In this document: positions 17,755 through 25,702 of the stretch, piece by piece
Layout of the letters: the number at the start of each line of letters is the position of its first letter
Position numbering within the stretch: position 1 is the stretch's first letter
Source: an uncultured Oscillospiraceae bacterium
Lineage (GTDB): Bacteria; Bacillota; Clostridia; Oscillospirales; Oscillospiraceae
Length of the DNA: 64,000 nt
Reading direction: 5' to 3'
Assembly (NCBI GenBank): GCA_947631395.1
Contig: CANRLF010000009.1
Span: 1-64,000 of the forward strand
Position numbers and translations under genes: made by a program
Notes under the pieces: model-generated
Database searches by the model: none
Told to the model about the DNA's origin: nothing
The model's input: the letters and a program-made list of their open reading frames with translations, nothing else

Positions 17755-18114
17755 TCACTCCAGAACGTGGCTGAGTCCCTGGTCGATTATGCTCCTGACG
17801 TGGTCATCGGCCAAAAAGCAAATGATGTTCTTCCCCTCCCTGCGGGAGGAGATTAGCTTTGACTGCTTGAGGATCCTGAGCTGATGGGATATGGCCGACT
17901 GGCTTATCCCAAGAAGCTCCGCGATGTCACAGACGCACATCTCCGACTCCATGAGGACAAACATTATCTTCATCCTGGTGGAGTCGCCGAACATCTTGAA
18001 AAGGTCCGCAAGCTCATAGAGCGTGTCGTCGTCCGGCAGGCTTTCCCGGACGGCTCCGACCACGTCGTCGTGGGTGCCGGGCTCCTCGCACATGAGCTCA
18101 TTTATTTCATCCAT
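17755..18114 (-). CDS. cadC: ArsR/SmtB-family metal-sensing repressor (CadC-like)
   Basis: 119-residue winged-helix repressor. It shows L-F-K-M-F-G-D-S-T-R-M-K-I-M-F near 40, the S-E-M-C-V-C-D-I-A-E-L-L alpha-3 metal motif near 57-68 and the recognition helix S-Q-S-A-I-S-H-Q-L-R. An extra Cys near the N-terminus (M-C-E-E-P) fits the CadC four-thiolate alpha-3N site. First gene of the metal operon; its promoter carries a classic operator over the start region, so it should repress itself, the HMA protein and the ATPase until Cd, Pb or Zn binds. Confidence 0.93.
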   Translation of the reverse strand: MDEINELMCEEPGTHDDVVGAVRESLPDDDTLYELADLFKMFGDSTRMKIMFVLMESEMCVCDIAELLGISQSAISHQLRILKQSKLISSRREGKNIICFLADDHVRSIIDQGLSHVLE

Positions 18115-18132
18115 ATGTAATCATCCTTTCAT

Positions 18133-18148
18133 ATGAACAAGTGTTCAT
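18133..18148. promoter_or_regulatory. CadC-type operator
   Basis: Perfect dyad ATGAACA-AG-TGTTCAT, the core of ArsR/SmtB operators, placed between the -10 and the cadC ribosome site. Confidence 0.85.
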
Positions 18149-18161
18149 GTGTTATGGCCTC

Positions 18162-18190
18162 ATTATAATACTACTCACCTCCCTTGTCAA
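18162..18190 (-). promoter_or_regulatory. Promoter of the cadC operon
   Basis: Consensus TTGACA (18185-18190) and TATAAT (18162-18167) with a 17-base spacer on the minus strand. The unoccupied stretch 18191-18379 holds three TTGTAAC-type repeats (18200-18226) and no gene. Confidence 0.9.
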
Positions 18191-18379
18191 CAGGTCGCGT
18201 TGTAACAAAGGTTACAAAATTGTAACTATTTTTTTCGAAGAAATTTTTTCCTTTGAAGGTCCGCATCCACTTTTTTGGACGATTTTTTCGCAATATTTGG
18301 TGAAAACAACCGGCTAAGCCCCCACATCTTGCGAAAAAAAGTTCTTCTCAAGGTTACATAATATTTTTGTCCCAAGATA

Positions 18380-18408
18380 TTGACAATCAGGAAACAATGT
18401 GTTACAAT
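18380..18408 (+). promoter_or_regulatory. Promoter of the 18437/NlpC unit with WalR-like box
   Basis: TTGACA (18380-18385), 17-base spacer, TACAAT (18403-18408). Overlapping the -10, GTTACA-N5-GTTACG (18401-18417) is one base from the reverse complement of the WalR consensus (two TGTWAH hexamers five bases apart). Confidence 0.7.
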
Positions 18409-18436
18409 TCGGTTACGACATGAACGAGGAGGTCAT

Positions 18437-18736
18437 ATGATGCCCGCAACCAACCGCAAAGACGTTCTTGAATACCGTGGCCGCCCTCTGCGCCGCAAGG
18501 ATAACATCCTATACTACGGCAGCATGTCCGACAAATACATCATTATGATGCAGGTCATGGACACCAAAAAGGTAGACGACATGGACGTCGCCACCAGGGT
18601 GACCGTACAGCTCCAGTACACCGATCCGGACCTCAAGAGCCGTGACCGGGTGGTCAAGAGAACAGAGAAAAACGGCTTGTACGCCGCTATGGACGTAGCC
18701 GCCGTATGGCTCGAAAGAGCCCTGTCGGCCAAGTGA
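18437..18736 (+). CDS. Hypothetical small basic protein
   Basis: No function recognised. 99 residues, no signal or membrane segment; a basic N-terminus (R-K-D-V-L-E-Y-R-G-R-P-L-R-R-K-D) and a beta-strand-rich middle (Y-I-I-M-M-Q-V-M, V-T-V-Q-L-Q-Y). GAGGAGG lies before two adjacent ATGs (18437, 18440). It sits 14 bases ahead of the NlpC/P60 hydrolase and is cotranscribed with it. Confidence 0.75.
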   Translation: MMPATNRKDVLEYRGRPLRRKDNILYYGSMSDKYIIMMQVMDTKKVDDMDVATRVTVQLQYTDPDLKSRDRVVKRTEKNGLYAAMDVAAVWLERALSAK

Positions 18737-18750
18737 GGAAAGGATATTCC

Positions 18751-19686
18751 ATGAAAAAGTCATTTAGAAAGATCATCGTCACGGTCATGGCCCTGGCCAT
18801 CGCCGCGAGCCTTATTGTGATCCCCGCCCACGCTGAAGGCGGCTCTATCGCCTGGGGCGCGGCCACCGTGGACGCAAGCTCCCTCAACATCCGCAAGGGC
18901 CCCGGCACCGATTATGACCGGGTCGGCATCGTAGCCGGCGGCACCATCGTTGTCGTCCTTGAGCAGACCAACGCCAAATGGTACAAGGTCAACTACGCCG
19001 GCATCGTTGGCTATGTTTCCACCGAGTATCTCACCGAGATCCTCCGGGCCGAGAACTTCAAGGCCACCGGTACCGTCAACGGCTCCGACGTGCGTATGCG
19101 CAAGAGCCACTCCACCGACACCGATGTCATCACCACCTTCAACAAGGGCGACAAGGTGAACATCATCGGCATAAACGAGGGCTGGTACAAAATCACCAAT
19201 GACGCCGGCACAGGTTACATACGGTCCGATTTCGTGGACGTCACCGGCGGCGGTCCCGCCCGCACAGCCACCACCAAGAGCAACACCAGCAATGGCAACA
19301 GCGAGTCCGCCAGCCTCGGCCAGCAGATCGCCAATTACGCTCTCCAGTACGTGGGCTACCGCTACGTCTACGGTGAGGAATCCCCCTCCAAGGGCTTTGA
19401 TTGCTCCGGTCTTATGTACTATGTTTACGGCCAGTTCGGATACAAGCTCCAGCGCACCGCCCACGACATGTGCATGAACAACGGAAAGCCCGTTTCCAAG
19501 TCCGAGCTCCAGCCCGGTGACCTCGTATTCTTCTCCTCCAACGGCTCCCACGTGGGCCATGTGGGCATGTACATAGGCGGCGGACAGTTCGTCCACGCCT
19601 CCACCTCCAAGACCGGCGTCATAATCTCCGATCTTGACAGCAGCTATTACACCAGGGTCTACTACGCTGCCCGTCGCATCGTGTGA
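18751..19686 (+). CDS. Secreted NlpC/P60 peptidoglycan endopeptidase with two SH3 domains
   Basis: Cell-wall hydrolase that cuts stem-peptide bonds, 311 residues. A signal peptide ends at about residue 28 (P-A-H-A). Two bacterial SH3 domains follow (about 35-97 with L-N-I-R-K-G-P-G and 105-165 with V-R-M-R-K-S-H), a Ser/Thr/Asn linker, then the NlpC/P60 domain from about 189 with catalytic Cys218 in F-D-C-S-G and His270 in H-V-G-M-Y. ATG at 18751 has GAGGAAAGGA upstream. A WalR-like box in the operon promoter would fit control by the cell-wall stress regulator. Confidence 0.95.
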   Translation: MKKSFRKIIVTVMALAIAASLIVIPAHAEGGSIAWGAATVDASSLNIRKGPGTDYDRVGIVAGGTIVVVLEQTNAKWYKVNYAGIVGYVSTEYLTEILRAENFKATGTVNGSDVRMRKSHSTDTDVITTFNKGDKVNIIGINEGWYKITNDAGTGYIRSDFVDVTGGGPARTATTKSNTSNGNSESASLGQQIANYALQYVGYRYVYGEESPSKGFDCSGLMYYVYGQFGYKLQRTAHDMCMNNGKPVSKSELQPGDLVFFSSNGSHVGHVGMYIGGGQFVHASTSKTGVIISDLDSSYYTRVYYAARRIV

Positions 19687-19712
19687 CCCTTTCCGACCCT
19701 GAATGTGCTTAT

Positions 19713-19743
19713 CCCCCAGTCACAAGACTGGGGGAACTTTTTT
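19713..19743 (+). terminator. Terminator of the NlpC/P60 gene
   Basis: Arms CCCCCAGTC and GACTGGGGG, then GAAC and T6. Confidence 0.88.
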
Positions 19744-19860
19744 GCCCGCATCCGTTCCTGCCGACCCGAAACTCGGCCATTACGTCACGTTTCGTTCTTA
19801 AAATCCCGGTATCTGATGGCGTTTTTAGGCAAATAACAGGATTATTAATACAAATTTAAC

Positions 19861-19889
19861 TTGCATGATGGCGGCAGATATGATATAGT
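19861..19889 (+). promoter_or_regulatory. Promoter of the foldase gene
   Basis: TTGCAT (19861-19866), 17-base spacer, TATAGT (19884-19889). A small GCCGGG/GGCCCG hairpin lies in the leader. Nothing else is seen in 19744-19860. Confidence 0.7.
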
Positions 19890-19966
19890 TAACAATCGAG
19901 CCGGGTTTTACGGCCCGATATGGACATACTTATTATTATCAGCACAAAAGAAAAGGAATGATTTCA

Positions 19967-21550
19967 ATGAGCGAAATGAGCCCCATTAAGGCCGCGAGGA
20001 TAGCCGAGGCCGATCGGGAGAAAAAAGCCAGAAAGAAGTACACGATCACCGTATCGGTCATCTGCGCCGTACTCGTGGTGCTTGTGATATTCGTGGCGCT
20101 CTTCTCCTCCAACCTCTTTTACAACACCACCACGGCTGTTGACATCGGCGGGTACAAGTTTACCGTGACCGATTTCAACTTCAACTATATGAGCGCCTAC
20201 AACAGCTATTATAACAGCATATATAATATGTACAGCTATTATGGCGACCTGGTGAGTGCCATGCTCCCCGACCTCTCTAAGCCCTTATCCGAGCAGGCAT
20301 ATCCCGGAGCCGACGACGGCACCACCTGGGCAGACTACTTTGAGGACGCCGCCCTTCAGCGTATGCAGAACGTCGCCATGCTCTGCGATCAGGCGGAGAA
20401 GGCCGGCATAACCGCCGACGAGGATGAGCTTGCCAATGTGGAGGCCACCATCTCCTCCGTCAGGACCCAGGCCCAGAGTAACGGCTTCCCGGATCTGAAC
20501 TCCTACCTCGCCCGGATGTACGGCAAGGGCATGACTGAGAAGGTCTATCGCAGGAATCTGGAGCGCGAGGCTCTGGCCAGCACCTACTCCTCCCATGTCC
20601 AGGACGGCATGACCTACACTCAGGAGCAGAAGGACGCCTATTACGCCGAACACAAGGATGAGTACGACGTCATCATCTACCGCACCTACTTCTTCTCCGG
20701 CGCCGCCGTGGAGGACGATGAGGATACTGAGGAGAACGAGGCCCTCACCGCCGAGGAGGCCATGGCCAAGGCCGAGTCCAACGCCAATGAGCTGAAGTCC
20801 AAGGCCACCAGCGAGCAGGCGTATATCGACGCCGTAGCGGAGTTCAACGCCGATGTGGAGGACTATGATGCCGACGCCAGCACCCTCTCCAAGGTGATGG
20901 GCTCCAACCTGAACACCGTGGTCAGCGAGTGGCTTCTCAGCGCCGACAGGAAGGCTGGCGACGTGGAGGTCATCAAGACCCCCGACGACTCCAGCGCCAG
21001 CGGCTACTATGTGCTCTACTTCAAGGAGCGCGACAACAACCAGTTCCACGCGGTCAGCTTCTACTACGGCCTTGTTGAGCCCAACGAGGAGAACGTATCC
21101 CGGGACACCTTCGACACCGACGAGGAGTACGAGGAGGCCCTCAAGCAACTGACTGAGCTCAACGCCAGCACCGTCCTCAATGAGTATGAAAACGGCACGG
21201 ACAAGACCCTCGAGGGCTTCCAGAAGGTCATGGACGACAACGCCGATATGCTTGCCGAGAGCGGTCCTCTCAACCGCGTCGGTATCTACGATGTGCCTGA
21301 CGAGGTATCCGAGTGGCTCCACGACTCCGCCAGAGTCGCCGGTGACACCACCCGCGTCTACGTCCCCGACTACGGTTGCTTCATCCTTTACTTCGTAAGT
21401 GATGACGGGGTCTACGCCGACCTTGTGGCCGACACCAACCTGAGGGATGACGACTACCACGAGTGGGCCGACGAGACCGTCGCCTCCTACCCCATCGACA
21501 CCGAGTGGGAGATGGTCCTTACAAAGAAGCTTCCCTCCCTCGGAGGCTGA
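19967..21550 (+). CDS. Membrane-anchored SurA/PrsA-like foldase
   Basis: Likely extracytoplasmic folding factor of 527 residues. A charged cytoplasmic N-terminus, one membrane helix (about 26-49), then a SurA-N-like helical chaperone region (about 110-215, with Y-L-A-R-M-Y-G-K-G-M-T-E) and two parvulin-like segments (about 215-355 and 360-510). The second resembles a degenerate rotamase domain. Very acidic overall. ATG at 19967 is nine bases from AAGGA; an ATG at 19958 is too close. Isomerase activity is uncertain. Confidence 0.82.
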   Translation: MSEMSPIKAARIAEADREKKARKKYTITVSVICAVLVVLVIFVALFSSNLFYNTTTAVDIGGYKFTVTDFNFNYMSAYNSYYNSIYNMYSYYGDLVSAMLPDLSKPLSEQAYPGADDGTTWADYFEDAALQRMQNVAMLCDQAEKAGITADEDELANVEATISSVRTQAQSNGFPDLNSYLARMYGKGMTEKVYRRNLEREALASTYSSHVQDGMTYTQEQKDAYYAEHKDEYDVIIYRTYFFSGAAVEDDEDTEENEALTAEEAMAKAESNANELKSKATSEQAYIDAVAEFNADVEDYDADASTLSKVMGSNLNTVVSEWLLSADRKAGDVEVIKTPDDSSASGYYVLYFKERDNNQFHAVSFYYGLVEPNEENVSRDTFDTDEEYEEALKQLTELNASTVLNEYENGTDKTLEGFQKVMDDNADMLAESGPLNRVGIYDVPDEVSEWLHDSARVAGDTTRVYVPDYGCFILYFVSDDGVYADLVADTNLRDDDYHEWADETVASYPIDTEWEMVLTKKLPSLGG

Positions 21551-21573
21551 GCTTTTCGATCTTTCAAAACAAC

Positions 21574-21603
21574 AAAGCGGCTCTGATGAGCCGCTTTGCT
21601 TTT
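21574..21603 (+). terminator. Terminator of the foldase gene
   Basis: Perfect 10-bp stem AAAGCGGCTC/GAGCCGCTTT with TGAT loop, then GCTTTTA; it ends ten bases before the next ATG. Confidence 0.8.
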
Positions 21604-21613
21604 AGGAGGAGCC

Positions 21614-22990
21614 ATGACGCTTTTTGAAAAACTCTCCCGGTACTCCAGCTCCGGGGCACTGCCCATGCACATGCCGGGGCATAAGCGTAACATCGCCGCC
21701 TTCCCGTGGCTTGCGGGCCTCGGGGAGCTGGATATAACGGAGATAGCCGGCTTCGACAACTTAAACGACCCGGAGGGACTTTTTTCTGACATGGAGAAAA
21801 AAATTGCCCGGATCTGGGGCGCTACGGAGTCCATCGCCCTTGTGAACGGCTCCACCGTGGGTGTTCTGGCCGCCGTCATGTCCGCCCTCGATGAGGGCGG
21901 TGAGTTGCTGATGTTCAGGGACAGCCACAGGAGCGTATACCACGCCGCCCAGCTTGCGGGTGCCGTCACCAGGTATCTCACACCGGAGGCCGACCCGGAG
22001 CTTGGCCTTCCACTGTCAGTGACGCCGGAGGACGTGGCCGAAGCTCTGGAGAAATACCCCAGAATCAAACTCGTATGCGTCACCTCGCCCACCTACGACG
22101 GGGTCATAAGCGACATCGCCGGCATAGCGGACGTATGCCACAGCCGTGGGATACCGCTTTTTGTGGACGAGGCCCACGGGGCACATCTGGGCTTTGGGGA
22201 CTTCCCAGCCTCCGCCGTCAGGTCCGGCGCCGATATGGCGGTCCAGAGCCTCCACAAGACATTGCCGAGTCTCACGCAAACAGCTGTCCTGCACATCAAT
22301 ACCGGCCTTGTGGATTCAAAGAAGGTCCGAAGATATGTCGCGATGCTCCAGACCTCCTCCCCCTCCTACCTTCTCTCCGCGTCGATCGACATGTGCGCGG
22401 ACTTCCTGGCGCGCGAGGGCGGTAAGGCCGTAAGGAGTTGGTTCGACGCCCTCGAGGACTTTCGGGACGCCGCGGAGAAACTTGAAAGGATACGTCTCTG
22501 GACTCCGGATACATACTCATACGACCCGTCAAAGCTCGTCCTCCGTTGCGACGGGAAATGGCTGGAAAAGCGTCTTCGGGAGGATTTTGGCATTGAGGTC
22601 GAGTACTCATCCCCCACGCATGTATTGTGCATGACCGGCATGGGTGACACATCGGAGAGCCTTTCCCGGCTTTTGGATGCCCTTACGGCCCTGGACTCCG
22701 CGGCTCCCGCCGCCCCTCCCCCCTGCCCCGCCGGTGGACTGCCGGAGCAGGTCATGCCTGTACATGAGGCCGTAAAGCTCCCCGGTGAGTCAGTGCCGCC
22801 AGATGCCGCCCTCGGCAGGGTGTGCGGCGAGTACATCTGGGCCTATCCCCCAGGCGTACCCATCATCGTCCCCGGCGAGATCGTGAACGAGGATGTACTC
22901 AGGTCGCTCAAGGGCGGTTTTGATCTTCATTCCTCGGCCAAAGGCGTACCAAATTCGATTTTTTGTGTTGACCTTACGCGAAAAATATAG
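21614..22990 (+). CDS. Orn/Lys/Arg decarboxylase-family PLP enzyme
   Basis: Fold-type I PLP enzyme of 458 residues related to the short Gram-positive lysine/arginine decarboxylases (YaaO/SpeA-like). Seen: M-H-M-P-G-H-K-R-N near residue 16, V-N-G-S-T-V-G-V near 78, D-E-A-H-G-A-H near 180, and the PLP Lys in S-L-H-K-T-L near 215. The C-terminal domain is shorter than in large inducible decarboxylases. The substrate (lysine, arginine or ornithine) cannot be told; a polyamine role is likely. AGGAGG precedes the ATG. Confidence 0.88.
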   Translation: MTLFEKLSRYSSSGALPMHMPGHKRNIAAFPWLAGLGELDITEIAGFDNLNDPEGLFSDMEKKIARIWGATESIALVNGSTVGVLAAVMSALDEGGELLMFRDSHRSVYHAAQLAGAVTRYLTPEADPELGLPLSVTPEDVAEALEKYPRIKLVCVTSPTYDGVISDIAGIADVCHSRGIPLFVDEAHGAHLGFGDFPASAVRSGADMAVQSLHKTLPSLTQTAVLHINTGLVDSKKVRRYVAMLQTSSPSYLLSASIDMCADFLAREGGKAVRSWFDALEDFRDAAEKLERIRLWTPDTYSYDPSKLVLRCDGKWLEKRLREDFGIEVEYSSPTHVLCMTGMGDTSESLSRLLDALTALDSAAPAAPPPCPAGGLPEQVMPVHEAVKLPGESVPPDAALGRVCGEYIWAYPPGVPIIVPGEIVNEDVLRSLKGGFDLHSSAKGVPNSIFCVDLTRKI

Positions 22991-22996
22991 TAAAAT
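22968..22996 (+). promoter_or_regulatory. Promoter of the SCIFF operon
   Basis: TTGACC (22968-22973), 17-base spacer, TAAAAT (22991-22996), overlapping the end of the decarboxylase gene. Confidence 0.75.
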
Positions 22997-23032
22997 AAAA
23001 ATGTTAAGATTTCGGGAAAGGGGGATATACCC

Positions 23033-23173
23033 ATGAAAAGGATCGAGACCGTTGAGACCCGTGACCTGAAGGCCAGCGTCAAGACCGGCGGTTGCGGCGA
23101 GTGCCAGACCTCCTGCCAGTCCGCCTGCAAGACCTCCTGCGGCGTTGCCAACCAGCTCTGCGAAAAGAAATAA
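23033..23173 (+). CDS. scfA: SCIFF ranthipeptide precursor
   Basis: Six-Cys-in-forty-five-residues peptide: 46 residues starting M-K-R-I-E-T and carrying six Cys in C-G-E-C, C-Q-S-A-C, C-G and C-E-K-K, with K-T-G-G-C as the conserved lead-in. Such peptides are the substrate of the radical-SAM enzyme encoded next, which installs Cys sulfur-to-carbon thioether links. GGGGG lies before the ATG. It is a near-universal marker of the Clostridia; its biological role is not settled. Confidence 0.96.
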   Translation: MKRIETVETRDLKASVKTGGCGECQTSCQSACKTSCGVANQLCEKK

Positions 23174-23191
23174 GCCACAGCAAGAAAACGG

Positions 23192-23224
23192 TACCGCTTG
23201 CGCTCGCGCAGGCGGTATTTTTTG
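23192..23224 (+). terminator. Intra-operon hairpin between scfA and its maturase
   Basis: Arms ACCGC-TTGCGC and GCGCA-GGCGGT with a T7 run. It looks like a partial terminator that would give more precursor than enzyme. Confidence 0.8.
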
Positions 23225-23266
23225 AGTGGGAGATCCCGTAAAAATCATGCGTTTGGAGAATGTGAT

Positions 23267-24646
23267 ATGATCCATCAATATAAGCTCAACGGCTACAACA
23301 TCGTCCTGGATGTCTACTCCGGCTCTGTCCACGCGGTGGACGAGGTGGCCTATGACATGATAGGCATGTATGAGACCCACACCGGGGACGAGATCGTATC
23401 GGAGATGCTGAAAAAATACGGCGACCGTGAGGACGTGACCGAGGCCGACCTTTATGAGTGCCTTGACGATATACGCTCCCTGAAGGACGCGGGGAAGCTC
23501 TTCACCGAGGACGAGTACGCGGGCATGGCCTTTGATTTCAAAAAGCGTTCCAACGAAATAAAGGCCCTGTGCCTCCACGTTGCCCACACCTGCAACTTAA
23601 ACTGCTCCTACTGCTTCGCCTCCCAGGGGAAATACCACGGCGACCGGGCCCTTATGAGCTTCGAGGTTGGCAAGCGGGCCTTAGATTTCCTGGTCGAGAG
23701 TTCCGGCAGCCGCCGGAACCTTGAGGTGGACTTTTTTGGCGGCGAGCCCTTGATGAATTGGCAGGTGGTCAAAGACCTGGTGGCCTACGCCCGGAGCATC
23801 GAGGAAGAAAAGCACAAGAATTTCCGCTTCACCCTCACGACCAACGGTGTGCTGGTGGACGACGAGGTTATCGACTTCGCAAACCGCGAGATGCACAATG
23901 TGGTCATGTCCATCGACGGCCGTCCCCAGGTCCACGACAGGTTCCGTGTAGACCTGGCGGGGCACGGCAGTTATGAGAAAATAGTCCCCAAATTCCTTGA
24001 CTTCGCCAAAAAGCGCGGCGAGCGGGACTATTACGTGCGTGGTACATATACCCACTACAACACGGACTTCACCGAGGACATCTTCCACCTTGCCGATCTG
24101 GGCTTCACTCAGCTTTCCATGGAGCCCGTGGTCTGCGCGCCGGACGACCCCTGCGCGCTTACCGAGGAGGACCTTCCGAAGCTATTTGAGCAATACGAAA
24201 TTCTCGCCAAGGAGATGCTTCGGCGCGAGGAGGAGGGCCGGCCCATCACCTTCTACCACTACATGATAGACCTGACCCACGGCCCATGCATATATAAGCG
24301 CATATCCGGTTGCGGCTCCGGCACCGAGTATCTGGCCGTAACCCCCTGGGGGGACCTCTACCCCTGCCACCAGTTCGTGGGTGACGAAAAATATCTCATG
24401 GGCAACATCTGGGACGGCGTAACGAATACGGCCCTGCGGGACGAGTTTAAACTCTGCAACGTCTATGCCCGCCACGAGTGCGACAACTGCTGGGCCAGAC
24501 TCTACTGCTCCGGCGGGTGCGCCGCCAATGCCTGCCACGCCACCGGCTCTATAACCGGCATATACAAATACGGCTGTGAGCTTTTCAAAAAGCGCATGGA
24601 GTGCGCCATAATGATGCAGGTCGCAAAAGCCGTAGGGAAAAAATGA
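23267..24646 (+). CDS. scfB: SCIFF thioether-forming radical-SAM maturase
   Basis: Radical SAM/SPASM enzyme of 459 residues that cross-links the SCIFF peptide. An N-terminal precursor-binding (RRE-like) region about 1-95 is followed by the SAM cluster motif C-N-L-N-C-S-Y-C near 110 and C-terminal SPASM cluster Cys residues (C-G-S-G near 347, C-H-Q-F near 364, then C-D-N-C, C-S-G-G-C-A-A-N-A-C, C-E-L-F) for two auxiliary Fe-S clusters. GGAG precedes the ATG at 23267; the longer frame upstream crosses the hairpin and is not coding. Confidence 0.95.
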   Translation: MIHQYKLNGYNIVLDVYSGSVHAVDEVAYDMIGMYETHTGDEIVSEMLKKYGDREDVTEADLYECLDDIRSLKDAGKLFTEDEYAGMAFDFKKRSNEIKALCLHVAHTCNLNCSYCFASQGKYHGDRALMSFEVGKRALDFLVESSGSRRNLEVDFFGGEPLMNWQVVKDLVAYARSIEEEKHKNFRFTLTTNGVLVDDEVIDFANREMHNVVMSIDGRPQVHDRFRVDLAGHGSYEKIVPKFLDFAKKRGERDYYVRGTYTHYNTDFTEDIFHLADLGFTQLSMEPVVCAPDDPCALTEEDLPKLFEQYEILAKEMLRREEEGRPITFYHYMIDLTHGPCIYKRISGCGSGTEYLAVTPWGDLYPCHQFVGDEKYLMGNIWDGVTNTALRDEFKLCNVYARHECDNCWARLYCSGGCAANACHATGSITGIYKYGCELFKKRMECAIMMQVAKAVGKK

Positions 24647-24665
24647 TATAAAAGCATATCCTCTC

Positions 24666-24699
24666 CCCGCCTCCCACCGGAGGCGGGATTTTTTGTTTA
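24666..24699 (+). terminator. Terminator of the SCIFF operon
   Basis: Perfect 9-bp stem CCCGCCTCC/GGAGGCGGG, then ATTTTTTGTTT. Confidence 0.92.
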
Positions 24700-24715
24700 A
24701 AAATCAAATTTAATA

Positions 24716-24744
24716 TTGACAGGCGAAGATTATTACAGTAAACT
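24716..24744 (+). promoter_or_regulatory. Promoter of the padR unit
   Basis: TTGACA (24716-24721), 17-base spacer, TAAACT (24739-24744); the -10 lies inside the first 14-bp repeat. Confidence 0.7.
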
Positions 24745-24775
24745 TAGTACAGTAAACTTAGTACAGTAAACGTAA
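24734..24775. repeat. Three 14-bp direct repeats, likely PadR operator
   Basis: TACAGTAAACTTAG at 24734-24747 and 24748-24761, then the variant TACAGTAAACGTAA at 24762-24775. The array covers the -10 and start site of the padR promoter. Confidence 0.85.
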
Positions 24776-24794
24776 TAAAAGGCGGTGATGTACC

Positions 24795-25118
24795 ATGAGA
24801 GACGCGGTGACCGGAGGGGCGCTGACGGAGGTGACGTTTTATATATTGCTGTCGCTCTTTGAGCCCCGGCACGGGTATGCCGTAATGCAGTTCATCGAGT
24901 CCGAGACGGCCGGGCGGCTCACTTTGGGGGCCGGGACGCTCTACGGGGCGCTGAAGGCCCTGGAGGAGCGGGGCTGGATCGAGCGGCACGGTAATGAGCA
25001 CGACAGGAAGAAGGAGTTTGTTATAACGGACGCCGGTATAGCGGTGGCTCAGTCGGAGCTTCATAGGCTCCGGGCCCTGACGCTGACGGCGGAGAGGATA
25101 ATCGGAGGCGGAAAATGA
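24795..25118 (+). CDS. PadR-family transcriptional regulator
   Basis: Winged-helix repressor of 107 residues of the short PadR subfamily: Y-I-L-L-S-L-F-E-P-R-H-G-Y-A-V-M near 16-31, G-T-L-Y-G-A-L-K-A-L-E-E-R-G-W-I in the recognition helix near 48-63, and a short C-terminal dimer helix. Its stop overlaps the ATG of the DUF2812 gene. It probably represses its own operon through the 14-bp repeats; the inducer is unknown. Confidence 0.92.
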   Translation: MRDAVTGGALTEVTFYILLSLFEPRHGYAVMQFIESETAGRLTLGAGTLYGALKALEERGWIERHGNEHDRKKEFVITDAGIAVAQSELHRLRALTLTAERIIGGGK

Positions 25119-25699
25119 AGAAAACAGTAAACCGGTATTTCGCCGGAGCCATGAAGAGCCAGCAAAAGTGGCTCAACAAAATGTCCGACCAGGGGTGGCG
25201 CCTCACCGGTACCACCATAATGGGCTACGAGTTTGAGGACTGCGAGCCCGGAAAATACGAGTACACGGTGGAATACGTGGGCAACAAATCTAAGGAAGGC
25301 GCGGAGAGCTATGCCGGATTTCTCGAGGATTGCGGCTACCGGGTATTCTTTAAGAACATGAATTTAAATTACAACGTGGGCAAGACCGTCTACAAGCCCT
25401 GGGCGGATAAGGGCGGGAGGATAGCCACCAACGCCTCCACCCTCAATAAGGAGCTCCTCATCGTGGAGAAGGAGCGTGACGGCAAGCCCTTCGAGCTTCA
25501 CACCACAGCCGGGGACCGGTTGGCATATATGAAGGCCCTCATCAGACCGTGGTTATGGTTTGCCTTCATCTGGTTCATCCCCGCCATTCTCACCCGTTCC
25601 TGGGCATTTTTGATCCCCTCCGCCCCGGCGGTCATCGGGGTAGCGGTGTATTTGGTGAAGATCGCGAAGATCAAAAAGGAAATGCGGGTCGAGGAGTAG
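25115..25699 (+). CDS. DUF2812 membrane protein
   Basis: 194 residues. An N-terminal soluble DUF2812 domain (about 20-130, with W-L-N-K-M-S-D-Q-G-W-R-L near 19 and F-L-E-D-C-G-Y-R-V near 70) and two C-terminal membrane helices (about 145-182). Genes for DUF2812 proteins are often coupled to padR, as here (ATGA overlap), so the pair is a regulator with its membrane target. Molecular role unknown. Confidence 0.85.
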   Translation: MKKTVNRYFAGAMKSQQKWLNKMSDQGWRLTGTTIMGYEFEDCEPGKYEYTVEYVGNKSKEGAESYAGFLEDCGYRVFFKNMNLNYNVGKTVYKPWADKGGRIATNASTLNKELLIVEKERDGKPFELHTTAGDRLAYMKALIRPWLWFAFIWFIPAILTRSWAFLIPSAPAVIGVAVYLVKIAKIKKEMRVEE

Positions 25700-25702
25700 C
25701 TG

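Noticed and set aside
20285..21460. A 391-codon minus-strand frame opposite the foldase gene
   Set aside because: Val/Leu/Gly-rich shadow of an acidic protein; no start site features.
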